64,000 nucleotides of DNA from Acidocella sp. (GTDB taxonomy: Bacteria; Pseudomonadota; Alphaproteobacteria; Acetobacterales; Acetobacteraceae). Shown here in pieces: positions 53,573 to 63,698 of the stretch; the stretch's first letter is position 1, and each line of letters opens with the position of its first letter. The notes beneath the pieces were generated by a model. That model ran no database searches, was not told the DNA's origin, and worked only from the letters and a program-made list of their open reading frames with translations. The position numbers and the translations under genes are program-made. The stretch is taken from contig JARLIK010000026.1 of NCBI GenBank assembly GCA_031291755.1, positions 1-64,000 on the forward strand. Reading direction: 5' to 3'.

Positions 53573-54006
53573 GCCGCCGCAATCGCGTGAATCCGCTCCA
53601 CCATGGCAGCTACCCCATTGCCGCGGTTAGTGGAGAGGGCACCGATCAGCCCCAGGTCTTTCAAAAATTGCGCCGAAGTGGCCATAATTTCCGGGCGTGT
53701 CCGGCCCGAATAGACCCGCAGCACCAGCGCCACCAAGCCCGACACGATGGCGGCATCCGAGGCACCTGCGAAGTATAGCGTATCGCCGTCAGCCTTGGCG
53801 GCCAGCCAGACCTGACTCTGGCAGCCTTTTACCCGGTATTCCTCGGTCTGCCAGCCAGCCGGATAAGCCGGCAGTTTGCGGCCCAGCTCGATGATGAACT
53901 GGTAGCGGTCCAACCAGTCGTCAAACATGCCCAATTCCTCGCCGATGGCGGCAATGGCGTCGGCGGCGGTGGTATCTTCTGGGTTCAGATAGGGGGCAGG
54001 CATCAT
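53569..54006 (-). CDS. sufE: SufE-family sulfur-transfer protein
   Basis: About 145 residues if started at ATG 54006; ATGs at 54003, 54015 and 54036 are also in frame. The acceptor cysteine lies in RVKGCQSQVWL, and GRKLPAYPAGWQTEEY is the family N-terminal signature. SufE takes persulfide sulfur from the cysteine desulfurase SufS for Fe-S cluster assembly. No other suf genes are nearby. Confidence 0.9.
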   Translation of the reverse strand: MMPAPYLNPEDTTAADAIAAIGEELGMFDDWLDRYQFIIELGRKLPAYPAGWQTEEYRVKGCQSQVWLAAKADGDTLYFAGASDAAIVSGLVALVLRVYSGRTRPEIMATSAQFLKDLGLIGALSTNRGNGVAAMVERIHAIAAA

Positions 54007-54067
54007 GCACGGCATGTGCGGGCAGGGCGCGGGCACGTCAAGTTTATTAGCTATTGAGTGATAAAAA

Positions 54068-54141
54068 TGGCTGGGGGACCTGGATTCGAACCAAGGTTAC
54101 CCGGGTCAGAGCCAGGTGTTCTACCGCTAAACTATCCCCCA
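54068..54141 (-). tRNA. tRNA-Gln (anticodon CUG)
   Basis: 74 nt with encoded CCA (54068-54070). The acceptor arms TGGGGGA and TCCCCCA pair fully, the T-arm contains GGTTCGAATCC, and the anticodon loop CTCTGAC places CTG at 54109-54107. Confidence 0.96.
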
Positions 54142-54286
54142 ACGGCAAAGCGCTATGCGCGAGGCCCCCGGTAGCACCAGCCGCGGCGTTCGGCAACTCC
54201 TGTGCGCATTTTTAATACTCAAGCACCCCTTTGCCGCTATTTGCAACTTGCTCTCGGCCACCAAATAGCGCGACTATGCAGTTGAA

Positions 54287-55360
54287 ATGGTTTACTCTGC
54301 TGCCGTCAGCCTCAACACCCCGAATCGTCGCGGCGCGGAACAACGCCGTGCGGGCCGTCGCCCGGTGTTCGCGGGTATCGACCTGGGAACCAACAATTGC
54401 CGTATGCTGGTAGGCACCCCGAGTGGTTCCGGCTTTCAGGTGCTGGACAGCTTCAGCCGGGTGGTGCGGCTGGGCGAAGGTCTTTACGACACCGGCAAGC
54501 TATCCCCGGTCGCGATGGAGCGTGCCCTGGCGGCATTGTCCATCTGCGCTGACCGCGTGCGCCGCTGGGGCAACGAGGCTGAGGGCGGCAGGATTGTGCT
54601 TCGCGCCATCGCCACTGAAGCCTGCCGGCAGGCCGAAAATGGCAGTGCGTTCATCCGCCAGGCACGGGAAGCCACCGGATTGCCGCTGGAAATCATCGGC
54701 CCGCGTGAGGAAGCCGAACTGGCGGTGGAAAGCTGCGCCTCGCTGATCTGTAAGGCCGGCCGCCGGGCGTTGCTGTTCGACATTGGTGGTGGTTCAACCG
54801 AAATTGCCTGGGTCCGGGTGAATTGCGACGGTTCACCGCCCGAGTTGATTGGCTATATTTCCATCCCTGTCGGCGTTGTCACCCTCTCCGAGCGTTGCGC
54901 CAATGCCTGTTACTCCGAGTATGGATTCAGCTCGGTGGTGGCTGATGTGGCGAACATGCTGCGGCCGTTCGAGGCGGTGCACCGGATTGGCAAGGAAATT
55001 GCCCAAGGTGGCGTGCTGATGGTGGGCACCAGCGGCACCGTCACCACCCTGGCCGGGGTATCGCTGCGGTTGGAGCGTTACCGCCGCGGGTTGGTCGATG
55101 GAGTGGCGCTGGACCGTGGCCAGGTGGACGCCGCGCTGAATGAGGCGCGGGAGCTTGGCCGCGATGGCCTAAGCCGGCATGGCTGCATCGGCGCCGACCG
55201 GGTGGATTTTGTCCTGCCCGGCTGCGCCATATTCGCCGCCATTCACGAGCTTTGGCAGGTGCCCGAGCTGACCGTGGCGGACCGTGGTCTGCGCGAAGGG
55301 ATGCTGATGCGCTTGATGCGTGTTGCCCAACCGGCGAGGCGGGGCTACGGACCGCTATGA
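54287..55360 (+). CDS. Exopolyphosphatase / pppGpp phosphohydrolase family protein (Ppx/GppA)
   Basis: 357 residues. The ASKHA-fold phosphate-1 motif FAGIDLGTNNCRMLVG (about residues 28-43), LLFDIGGGSTEIAWV and a later VGTSGTVTTLAG are the family signatures. The N-terminal 25 residues are basic and may be disordered. The family cleaves polyphosphate or converts pppGpp to ppGpp. Here the short C-terminus without an HD domain fits the alphaproteobacterial Ppx that precedes rlmE. Its stop overlaps the rlmE start (ATGA). Confidence 0.9.
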   Translation: MVYSAAVSLNTPNRRGAEQRRAGRRPVFAGIDLGTNNCRMLVGTPSGSGFQVLDSFSRVVRLGEGLYDTGKLSPVAMERALAALSICADRVRRWGNEAEGGRIVLRAIATEACRQAENGSAFIRQAREATGLPLEIIGPREEAELAVESCASLICKAGRRALLFDIGGGSTEIAWVRVNCDGSPPELIGYISIPVGVVTLSERCANACYSEYGFSSVVADVANMLRPFEAVHRIGKEIAQGGVLMVGTSGTVTTLAGVSLRLERYRRGLVDGVALDRGQVDAALNEARELGRDGLSRHGCIGADRVDFVLPGCAIFAAIHELWQVPELTVADRGLREGMLMRLMRVAQPARRGYGPL

Positions 55361-56028
55361 CCGAAGAGAATATAGTACCGCCGCGCCGTGAGGCGGTGCG
55401 GCTTAAAAACGCACGCAAACTCGCCCCCTCCTCGCAACGCTGGCTCTCACGCCAACTTAACGACCCCTATGTGCAGGCCGCCAAAATCCAAGGCTTCCGC
55501 TCGCGCGCCGCATTCAAGCTGCTGGAATTGGACGATAAATACCAACTTATCACCAAGGGCGCCCGTGTGGTGGATTTAGGCGCTGCCCCTGGTGGCTGGA
55601 GCCAGGTGGCGCTGGCCCGCGGTGCGGCGAAAGTGGTGGGGATTGATTTGCTCCCCATCATCCCGGTGGCGGGGGCCGACCTGATTGAGGGGGATTTCAT
55701 GGCTGAGGGCATGGAAGCCCGGCTGATCGAACTGCTCGGCGGCCCGGCTGATTTGGTGCTATCGGACATGGCGCCCAACACCACCGGCCATGTCGCCACC
55801 GATCATATCCGCATCATGGCCTTGGCCGGCCTGGCGCTGGATTTCGCCGTGCAGGTGCTGGTGCCGGGCGGCGGGTTTGTGGCGAAACTTTTTCAGGGGG
55901 GTGCTGAGCGCGAGATGCTGAACACCCTGAAACTGCGCTTCCGCACGGTCCGCCACGCTAAGCCGCCGGCGAGCCGGAAGGATTCTAAGGAAATGTATGT
56001 GGTCGCCACCGGGTTTAGGTCAGGGTAA
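55357..56028 (+). CDS. rlmE: 23S rRNA (uridine-2'-O-) methyltransferase RlmE (FtsJ/RrmJ)
   Basis: 223 residues from ATG 55357. RSRAAFKLLELDDKY, the SAM-binding VVDLGAAPGGWSQVAL and DLVLSDMAPNTTGH are diagnostic. The K-D-K-E-type catalytic residues are likely those in SRAAFKLL, LSDMAP and FVAKLFQG (Lys, Asp, Lys) and a later Glu. It methylates U2552 (E. coli numbering) of 23S rRNA and is heat-shock linked. Coupled to ppx. Confidence 0.94.
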   Translation: MTEENIVPPRREAVRLKNARKLAPSSQRWLSRQLNDPYVQAAKIQGFRSRAAFKLLELDDKYQLITKGARVVDLGAAPGGWSQVALARGAAKVVGIDLLPIIPVAGADLIEGDFMAEGMEARLIELLGGPADLVLSDMAPNTTGHVATDHIRIMALAGLALDFAVQVLVPGGGFVAKLFQGGAEREMLNTLKLRFRTVRHAKPPASRKDSKEMYVVATGFRSG

Positions 56029-56097
56029 ACCACTTACTCTTTCGGGAATGATAATGGAATTTTTTGGCGGACGAAGCTTTAGGGGAAAGAGTTTTGT

Positions 56098-57438
56098 ATG
56101 AGTATCCCGAAGATAATTCATCAGACAGTTGCAGATAAAAATAACGTCCATCCTCTATTGCAAGAGAATTTTTCTAAAATTAGGGCGCTAAACCCAGCCT
56201 ATGAGCATTGTCTATATGATGATGCTGACATTATTGAATTTATTCAGAGAGCTTACGGCTCTGAAATCTTAAAATTATATGAGCGAATAAATCCTGTGTA
56301 TGGAGCCGCGAGGGCTGATTTTTTTCGGTATCTTTTACTGTATAAAATGGGCGGCATCTATTTGGATGCTAAATCAACGATCATTCATAATCTCGATGGT
56401 AAGTTGCGGCCAGAAGACACATATCTGTTGTCGCACTGGCGTAATCAGCCTGGCGAAGCCTTTGAGGGCTGGGGGATGCATCCTGGATGTGGTCCTCGTG
56501 GTGAATATCAGCAATGGCATATCATTGCTGAAAAACAACATAATTTTCTCTTGGCTGTTATCGAAAAAGTTATTGCCAACATTATTAATTATGATCATGT
56601 GTTTGGCGAGCGGGGAAGGCTTGGAGTGATAAAATGTACAGGCCCTGTAGCTTATAGTTCCGCAATTTTAGGTGTTGAGAATAAGTTTAAGTCTCGTTTG
56701 GTGGATATCGAAGAGTTGGGTTTTCGATATTCAGTTTTAGAAGATAAAAATAATTTGACGCTTCATAGATTGCTGTTTGATAATCATTATTCTGAAATTC
56801 AAGAGCCGGTTATTTTAAATGTTGACGAATCTGGTAAGCAATCTTTTCGTGATGACGGTTTAGATCATAAGAATATTTTCAATAAAATATATGAAAAAAA
56901 TATTTGGGATTGTGGGTCTGGTCCTGGCTCAAAATTTGAGAATTCAATTAAGTACATTGAATTTTTGCAGGCTTTCATCAAAACCAATCATATTAAAAGT
57001 GTTGTTGATATAGGCTGTGGTGATTGGCAATTTTCGCAACACATTAATTGGCAAGGTGTTTACTACACCGGGATTGACGTTTCAAATGTTGTTTTGGAAA
57101 ATACAAAGCGCTTTTCTAAGCAAGGAATAGAATTTTTAGAGAGGAACGTTTTGTTTGATGAATTACCATCGGCGGACATGGTTATCATAAAGGATGTTTT
57201 GCAACACTGGAGCAACGAGGATATTCTTAATTTTCTTCCGAAGCTGAAAAAATACCCGAGAGTGCTGATAACTAATGGTGCTCCTGGCCGTGCACAAAAT
57301 CCAATTAATCGAAATATCCGGACTGGTGATTTTCGTCCCATTGATCTGAGCGCACCGCCGTTCTGTTTGTCGGGCAGCTATATTTTCTGGTATCAGGGTG
57401 ATGAAGAAAAATTCGTGTATTTTTTATCTAATGTATGA
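56098..57438 (+). CDS. GT32-like glycosyltransferase fused to a SAM methyltransferase
   Basis: 446 residues with a codon and base composition far more A+T rich than all neighbours. The N-terminal part (about 1-250) is a capsular/OCH1-like glycosyltransferase: PKIIHQT (4-10), ARADFFRYLLLYKMGGIYLD (71-90) with D90-A91-K92 in place of a classical DxD. The C-terminal part (about 270-440) is a class I methyltransferase with SVVDIGCGDWQFSQHI (about 300-315) and YYTGIDVSN. The two activities may glycosylate and methylate the same polysaccharide or glycoprotein. Composition suggests recent lateral transfer. The nearby SDR enzymes make nucleotide sugars. Confidence 0.83.
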   Translation: MSIPKIIHQTVADKNNVHPLLQENFSKIRALNPAYEHCLYDDADIIEFIQRAYGSEILKLYERINPVYGAARADFFRYLLLYKMGGIYLDAKSTIIHNLDGKLRPEDTYLLSHWRNQPGEAFEGWGMHPGCGPRGEYQQWHIIAEKQHNFLLAVIEKVIANIINYDHVFGERGRLGVIKCTGPVAYSSAILGVENKFKSRLVDIEELGFRYSVLEDKNNLTLHRLLFDNHYSEIQEPVILNVDESGKQSFRDDGLDHKNIFNKIYEKNIWDCGSGPGSKFENSIKYIEFLQAFIKTNHIKSVVDIGCGDWQFSQHINWQGVYYTGIDVSNVVLENTKRFSKQGIEFLERNVLFDELPSADMVIIKDVLQHWSNEDILNFLPKLKKYPRVLITNGAPGRAQNPINRNIRTGDFRPIDLSAPPFCLSGSYIFWYQGDEEKFVYFLSNV

Positions 57439-57451
57439 GGTCGATAAAAAA

Positions 57452-58414
57452 TTAACCATGTAAGTTTTGTTTAAATAATTCATCAAAATACGCAATCGTC
57501 TTCCCCAGCCCCTCATCCAGCCCCACCACCGGCTCCCAGCCCAGCAGTTCCTTGGCCTTAGCAATATCCGGGCAGCGCTGCATCGGGTCGTCCACCGGCA
57601 GGGGGCGGAAGACCAGTTTGGATTTAGCGCCGGTCAGCCCGATCACTCGCTCGGCCAGTTGCAGCATCGGCAGTTCCACCGGGTTGCCCAGGTTGATCGG
57701 GCCGGTGATGTCATCGCCGGTGGCCATCAGCCGCACAAAACCTTCGATCAGATCATCCACGTAACAAAAGGCGCGGGTCTGCATGCCGTCGCCAAAAATG
57801 GTGATATCCTGCCCTCGCAGCGCCTGCACAATGAAGTTGGAGACCACCCGACCGTCATTAGGGTGCATGCGCGGGCCATAGGTGTTGAATATCCGCGCCA
57901 CCTTGATGCGCAAATTATGCTGGCGGCGGTAGTCAAAAAACAGCGTCTCGGCGCAGCGCTTGCCTTCATCGTAGCAGGCGCGCGGGCCGATGGGGTTCAC
58001 GCTGCCGCGGTAATCCTCAGTTTGCGGGTGTACGGTCGGGTCGCCGTACACCTCTGAGGTGGAAGCCTGGAATACTTTCGCCTTCACCCGCTTGGCCAGG
58101 CCCAGCATGTTGATGGCGCCCACCACGCTCACCTTGGTGGTCTGCACCGGGTCGAACTGGTAATGCACCGGCGAGGCCGGGCAGGCGAGGTTATAAATCT
58201 CGTCCACCTCAACATACAGCGGGAAAGTGACGTCGTGGCGCATGATCTCGAAGCTGGAGTGGTCCAGCAGATGCGCCACATTGTCGCGCCGGCCAGTGAA
58301 GTAATTGTCCACCGCCAGCACGTTATGCCCCGCCGCCAGCAGCTTTTCGCACAGATGCGAGCCGAGGAACCCGGCGCCGCCGGTGACAAGAATACGTTTT
58401 TTTGTGTAACTCAA
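57452..58414 (-). CDS. UDP-glucuronate decarboxylase (UDP-xylose synthase) family
   Basis: 320 residues. TGGAGFLGS (11-19), an Arg/Asn-rich [16 protein letters not shown] and the catalytic CYDEGKR (Y148, K152) match UDP-glucuronate decarboxylases. [20 protein letters not shown] is specific to this branch. The start is a TTG at 58414 with AGGAAGG eight nt upstream and no ATG or GTG in reach. The enzyme makes UDP-xylose from UDP-glucuronate for surface glycans. Confidence 0.92.
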   Translation of the reverse strand: MSYTKKRILVTGGAGFLGSHLCEKLLAAGHNVLAVDNYFTGRRDNVAHLLDHSSFEIMRHDVTFPLYVEVDEIYNLACPASPVHYQFDPVQTTKVSVVGAINMLGLAKRVKAKVFQASTSEVYGDPTVHPQTEDYRGSVNPIGPRACYDEGKRCAETLFFDYRRQHNLRIKVARIFNTYGPRMHPNDGRVVSNFIVQALRGQDITIFGDGMQTRAFCYVDDLIEGFVRLMATGDDITGPINLGNPVELPMLQLAERVIGLTGAKSKLVFRPLPVDDPMQRCPDIAKAKELLGWEPVVGLDEGLGKTIAYFDELFKQNLHG

Positions 58415-58466
58415 TGCCTAAGCCTTCCTGTATCGCCGCCCTGCCTAACATGAAAAGGTAATGATA

Positions 58467-59210
58467 ATGAAATCGGTTCTGATCACGGGTGCCAGCCGCG
58501 GCATTGGCCGCGCCACCGCTATATTGGCCGGCGGCAAGGGCTGGTCGGTGGGGGTTAATTACATGGCCAACCTCGCCGCCGCCGAGGCCACCGCGGCTGC
58601 CGTGCGGGCGGCCGGCGGGCGGGCGGTGGTTATCAAAGGCGATGTTTCGGTCGAGGCGGATGTGATCAACATGTTCGACGCCACCGCCACGGCGTTTGGC
58701 AGGATTGACGGGGTGGTGATTAACGCGGGCGTAGCAGCACCGAGCCTGCAATTGGCCGAAATGACCGCCGAGCGGCTGCGCCGGATGTTCGACACCAACA
58801 TTTTGGGTGCGTATTTATGCGCCCGCGAGGCCGCCCGACGGCTGCCGCTGGATAAAGGCGGGCGTGGCGGCTCGGTGGTTTTATTGTCCTCGATCGCTGC
58901 CAAACTCGGCGCACCGTTCGATTTTGTCGATTATGCGGGGTCCAAGGGTGCTGTGGATAGCCTGACCGTGGGGCTGGCCAAGGAATTGGCCAAGCAAAGC
59001 GTGCGGGTCAACGCCATTCGCCCCGGTCTGACCAATACCGAAATGCAGGCCGCTTCGGGCGACCCCGACCGCGCCAACCGCCTTGGCGCCAGCACTCCCG
59101 TCGGCCGGGCCGCGCAGCCGGAGGAAATCGCCGAGGCGATCATGTTTTTACTCAGTGATGCGGCTTCATATGTCACCGGCGCCATCCTGGACGTTTCGGG
59201 CGGGCGCTAG
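58467..59210 (+). CDS. Short-chain dehydrogenase/reductase
   Basis: 247 residues from ATG 58467 (AAGG eight nt upstream); an ATG two codons earlier is possible. The cofactor motif TGASRGIGRA (7-16), NAGVA, and catalytic Ser...YAGSK (Y-x3-K) are intact. It looks like a FabG/glucose-dehydrogenase-type reductase of unknown substrate. It is divergent from the UDP-xylose synthase, sharing a 50-bp region. Confidence 0.87.
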   Translation: MKSVLITGASRGIGRATAILAGGKGWSVGVNYMANLAAAEATAAAVRAAGGRAVVIKGDVSVEADVINMFDATATAFGRIDGVVINAGVAAPSLQLAEMTAERLRRMFDTNILGAYLCAREAARRLPLDKGGRGGSVVLLSSIAAKLGAPFDFVDYAGSKGAVDSLTVGLAKELAKQSVRVNAIRPGLTNTEMQAASGDPDRANRLGASTPVGRAAQPEEIAEAIMFLLSDAASYVTGAILDVSGGR

Positions 59211-59213
59211 GCA

Positions 59214-59249
59214 CAATAGGCGCGGCAGGTAACCGGGCCGCGCCTATTG
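59214..59249. terminator. 13-bp perfect stem hairpin after the SDR gene
   Basis: CAATAGGCGCGGC (59214-59226) and its complement (59237-59249) form a perfect stem with a ten-base loop, starting 3 bp after the SDR stop and before guaB. No T-tract follows, so Rho-independent action is possible but not certain. Confidence 0.6.
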
Positions 59250-59297
59250 CGCCGCATCCCGGCCCCCCTTACTAAGAGCCGCCAAGGTTTCCACTGA

Positions 59298-60803
<1,506 letters not shown>

Positions 60804-60815
60804 TCAGGAATAATT

Positions 60816-62096
60816 ATGACCCCCGCTGGGCAACTTGCCGCCGCCATTGATTTATTGGCGGATATTGAAGCCGATGCCCGCCCGGCTGACGCCGTGGCCA
60901 ATTCGTTTTTCCGCAACCGCCGCTTCATCGGGGCGGGGGACCGGCGCGAGGTGAGTACCCTGGTGTGGGGTGTTCTGCGTGCCCGCCGGCATTTAGGCTG
61001 GTGGCTGGAGAAATTTGGCGCTGAACCCACGCCGCGCTTGCTGCTTGGTGCCCAGGCCATTTTCACCGGCATGACCGTGAATAAAATCGCTTTGGCCTTC
61101 ACCGCCGGGCGTTATGGCCCCCCGCCATTGACCGAGCTTGAGACCATCGTGCTGGAAAAATTCGCCGGCCATACACTTGAGCACCCCAACATGCCGGATG
61201 CTGTGAAGTATGAGGTGCCGGACTGGATCATGCCGCGCCTGGAAGCGCAGTTTGGCCCTGCGTTGAAGGCTGAGATGGACGCGATGGCGCAGACCGCGCC
61301 GCTGGATTTGCGGGTGAACGCTCTGAAAGCGACGCGCGACCAAGCCATACTGGCTTTGGCGGCAGAACAACTTGATGCCCGCCCCACCCCGTATAGCCCG
61401 TGGGGCTTGCGCCTCGCGGGGCGGCAATCAATCACCCAGGGCAAGGCGTTTCAGGACGGGATTGTGGAAATCCAAGATGAAGGCAGCCAGTTGGTGGCCT
61501 TGTTAGTGGATGCCAAACCCGGCATGCGCGTGGTGGATTTTTGCGCCGGTGCCGGCGGCAAAACTCTGGCGATTGCGATGACCATGGAAAACAAAGGTCA
61601 TATCGTGGCCTGCGATGTTTCCGCGCCGCGTCTGGAAGGCGCTATCAAGCGCTTGCGCCGTGCCGGGGTGCATAATGCCGAGCGGCATCTGCTGGAGCCC
61701 GGTGATAAATGGGTGAAGCGGCAGGAAAAAAAATTCGATCGCGTGTTGATCGATGCACCATGCACCGGCACCGGCACTTGGCGCCGTAACCCGGATGCGC
61801 GGCTGCGCTTGAAGGAAAACGACCTAGCGGAAATTCTGCCGAAGCAGGCGATGATTCTCGACCAGGCGCAAAGGCTGTTGAAGGTTGGAGGCCGGTTGGT
61901 TTACGCAACCTGCTCGCTATTGCAGGAAGAAAATGAAATGCAGGTAACCGCATTTTTGGAACGCCACCCGAATTTCGGCCGCGTCGCGCTGAGCGATCCG
62001 GTGCCGGAAGCCCTGCATGGCCCGGCTTTGCGCTTAACGCCGCGGGCCAATGGCACCGATGGATTTTTCGGCGCGGTGCTAGAGCGCACCGCATGA
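60816..62096 (+). CDS. rsmB: rRNA (cytosine-C5) methyltransferase, RsmB family
   Basis: 426 residues. An N-terminal NusB-like helical part is followed by the SAM domain (VVDFCAGAGGKTLAIA). Two catalytic cysteines lie in DAPCTGTGTWRRNPD (Cys316) and VYATCSLLQEEN (Cys366), the latter being the nucleophile of this class. Such enzymes methylate 16S rRNA C967 (E. coli). Coupled to the GNAT gene (ATGA). Confidence 0.9.
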   Translation: MTPAGQLAAAIDLLADIEADARPADAVANSFFRNRRFIGAGDRREVSTLVWGVLRARRHLGWWLEKFGAEPTPRLLLGAQAIFTGMTVNKIALAFTAGRYGPPPLTELETIVLEKFAGHTLEHPNMPDAVKYEVPDWIMPRLEAQFGPALKAEMDAMAQTAPLDLRVNALKATRDQAILALAAEQLDARPTPYSPWGLRLAGRQSITQGKAFQDGIVEIQDEGSQLVALLVDAKPGMRVVDFCAGAGGKTLAIAMTMENKGHIVACDVSAPRLEGAIKRLRRAGVHNAERHLLEPGDKWVKRQEKKFDRVLIDAPCTGTGTWRRNPDARLRLKENDLAEILPKQAMILDQAQRLLKVGGRLVYATCSLLQEENEMQVTAFLERHPNFGRVALSDPVPEALHGPALRLTPRANGTDGFFGAVLERTA

Positions 62097-62611
62097 GTGA
62101 AGTACGTTTTGCCACCCCGGCAGATGCTTCTGATATTGGCGCCGTGCATGTCTCTGCCTGGCGCAGTGCGTATCCGGGTTTGCTGCCGGACCAGTATCTT
62201 GCCAAGCTCTCGGCATCCCGGCAGGCGGCGTTTTATGAACGTGCGATCCGTATGGGTGCCGGTGTGCATGTGCTGACACAAAACCAGCATGTGGTAGGGT
62301 TTTCCACCGCCCGGAGAACTCGTGGCAATCCGTTAGGTGACGGCGAAGTCGAAACGTTATACGTGCTTGATGACTACCAGGGTAACGGCTTTGGCCGCAG
62401 TCTGCTGCAAGCCTCGGCGGGTTATTTGGCGGAACTGGGTTGTAATTCGTTGTTCGTATGGGTATTGCGCGACAACCCGGCGAGTTTTTTCTACGAGCAT
62501 CTGGGTGGCAAGCGCATCGCCAGCAGCTTCACCCGCGTTGGCGGTAATCAAACACCGCAGACGGCCTTTGGCTGGAATCCCATTGACGCGTTGTTGGCTA
62601 GCCAGGATTAA
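62093..62611 (+). CDS. GNAT-family N-acetyltransferase
   Basis: 172 residues. The acetyl-CoA-binding LYVLDDYQGNGFGRSLLQAS (R/Q-x-x-G-x-G/A type) and a later VWVLRDNPASFFYEHLGGK are GNAT signatures. The acceptor is unknown. Its start overlaps the rsmB stop. Convergent with the chromate transporter gene 10 bp away. Confidence 0.88.
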   Translation: MSEVRFATPADASDIGAVHVSAWRSAYPGLLPDQYLAKLSASRQAAFYERAIRMGAGVHVLTQNQHVVGFSTARRTRGNPLGDGEVETLYVLDDYQGNGFGRSLLQASAGYLAELGCNSLFVWVLRDNPASFFYEHLGGKRIASSFTRVGGNQTPQTAFGWNPIDALLASQD

Positions 62612-62620
62612 ACCTGCCGT

Positions 62621-63163
62621 TTAAAAAATATTGATGCCTGTGGCGGTGCTGATGGCCCCCAGAACACCAGCGCCCAGGATCAACCAGATGGGATTTGATT
62701 TGTAACGATAAACGACCCAGGCGGTGATCACCGAGAGGATGATGCGTGAGATTTTGGTATCAACGGCCACGGTGAGAACGAAACTGGACGCCAGGGTCAG
62801 TCCGACCGTGATAGGGATCAGTCCGGCTGCGGCGGTTTTTACATAGGCGGTCTTTTGGTTACTCTCGTACCAGGAGGCGCCGGCATACGCCATGAGAGAT
62901 GAGGGAACCAGCTTGGAGACGAGCGTGACGAGAGCGCCCGGCAGGCCCGCCACCTTTTGCCCGATCAGGATCAACGCCATGCCGTTAGGCCCTGGCAGCG
63001 CCTGCGAAATGGCGAAATAGGCAACAAACTGTGCACTGGTGATCCAGTGCATGTCATCAACTGTGTAGCGGAAAATATCGCTCAGTGTGACCGACATGCC
63101 GCCGACCGATAGGATCGACCAGAGCGCGGAATGCCAGAACAGCCTGAAGAGATTAAGCGTCAC
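62621..63163 (-). CDS. Chromate transporter, C-terminal-type half subunit
   Basis: 180 residues from a GTG at 63163, with about six hydrophobic helices. VGGMSVTLSDI and AYFAISQALPGPNGMALI match the ChrA repeat (GPN motif). It overlaps the adjacent half by 11 bp. Short-chain (mono-domain) ChrA proteins act in pairs to export chromate. The physiological substrate here, next to a tricarballylate-utilisation-like gene, is unclear. Confidence 0.83.
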   Translation of the reverse strand: MTLNLFRLFWHSALWSILSVGGMSVTLSDIFRYTVDDMHWITSAQFVAYFAISQALPGPNGMALILIGQKVAGLPGALVTLVSKLVPSSLMAYAGASWYESNQKTAYVKTAAAGLIPITVGLTLASSFVLTVAVDTKISRIILSVITAWVVYRYKSNPIWLILGAGVLGAISTATGINIF

Positions 63164-63698
63164 GGCGCAGCCTGGCGCTGCCGAAACTGTTGGCCATGGT
63201 CAGCGGCAGGCAGATTAGCAACACGATCCACAGCGGCAGCTTGACGATCGCCATCAGAATAAATGTGACCACCAGAACCAGAAAGGCGCCAAATGCTTTT
63301 GGCACGCCTTTGATAAGACGGCTGACGGTACCGAGCATCAGGCCGGAGGCCACCGGCATCACCGCGCCGAAAATCTGCTGCACATGCGCGTTGCCCCACC
63401 AGCGGTCGATCAGCAGTCCGGCGATGATGGTGATGATGGTGGGGAACAGATACAGTCCGGTGACGCTGAGGCAGGCACCCGCAAAGCCGTTGGTGCGGCG
63501 GCCGTAGATGACTCCGACATTGGCGATATTCGGACCCGGGAAAAATTGCCCGAGGGTCAAAAGTTCGGTGAAGCTGGCATCATCCATCCAGTTTTGCTGG
63601 TCGACCAGAATATAGCGTGCCCACGGCAGCACGCCGCCGAAGCCCAGCAGGCCGATCAGCGCAAAACCACGGAATAGTTGCAGCCTTGTTGGTGTCAG
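63153..63698 (-). CDS. Chromate transporter, N-terminal-type half subunit, possible CTG start
   Basis: 181 residues if started at CTG 63698, which overlaps the TcuB-like stop (CTGA) and has GGAGG seven nt upstream. This adds TPTRLQLFRGFALIGLLGFGG, the first ChrA helix; a GTG at 63632 would remove it. GPNIANVGVIYG carries the GPN motif. It forms a two-gene ChrA pair with the downstream half. Confidence 0.75.
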   Translation of the reverse strand: MTPTRLQLFRGFALIGLLGFGGVLPWARYILVDQQNWMDDASFTELLTLGQFFPGPNIANVGVIYGRRTNGFAGACLSVTGLYLFPTIITIIAGLLIDRWWGNAHVQQIFGAVMPVASGLMLGTVSRLIKGVPKAFGAFLVLVVTFILMAIVKLPLWIVLLICLPLTMANSFGSARLRRDA

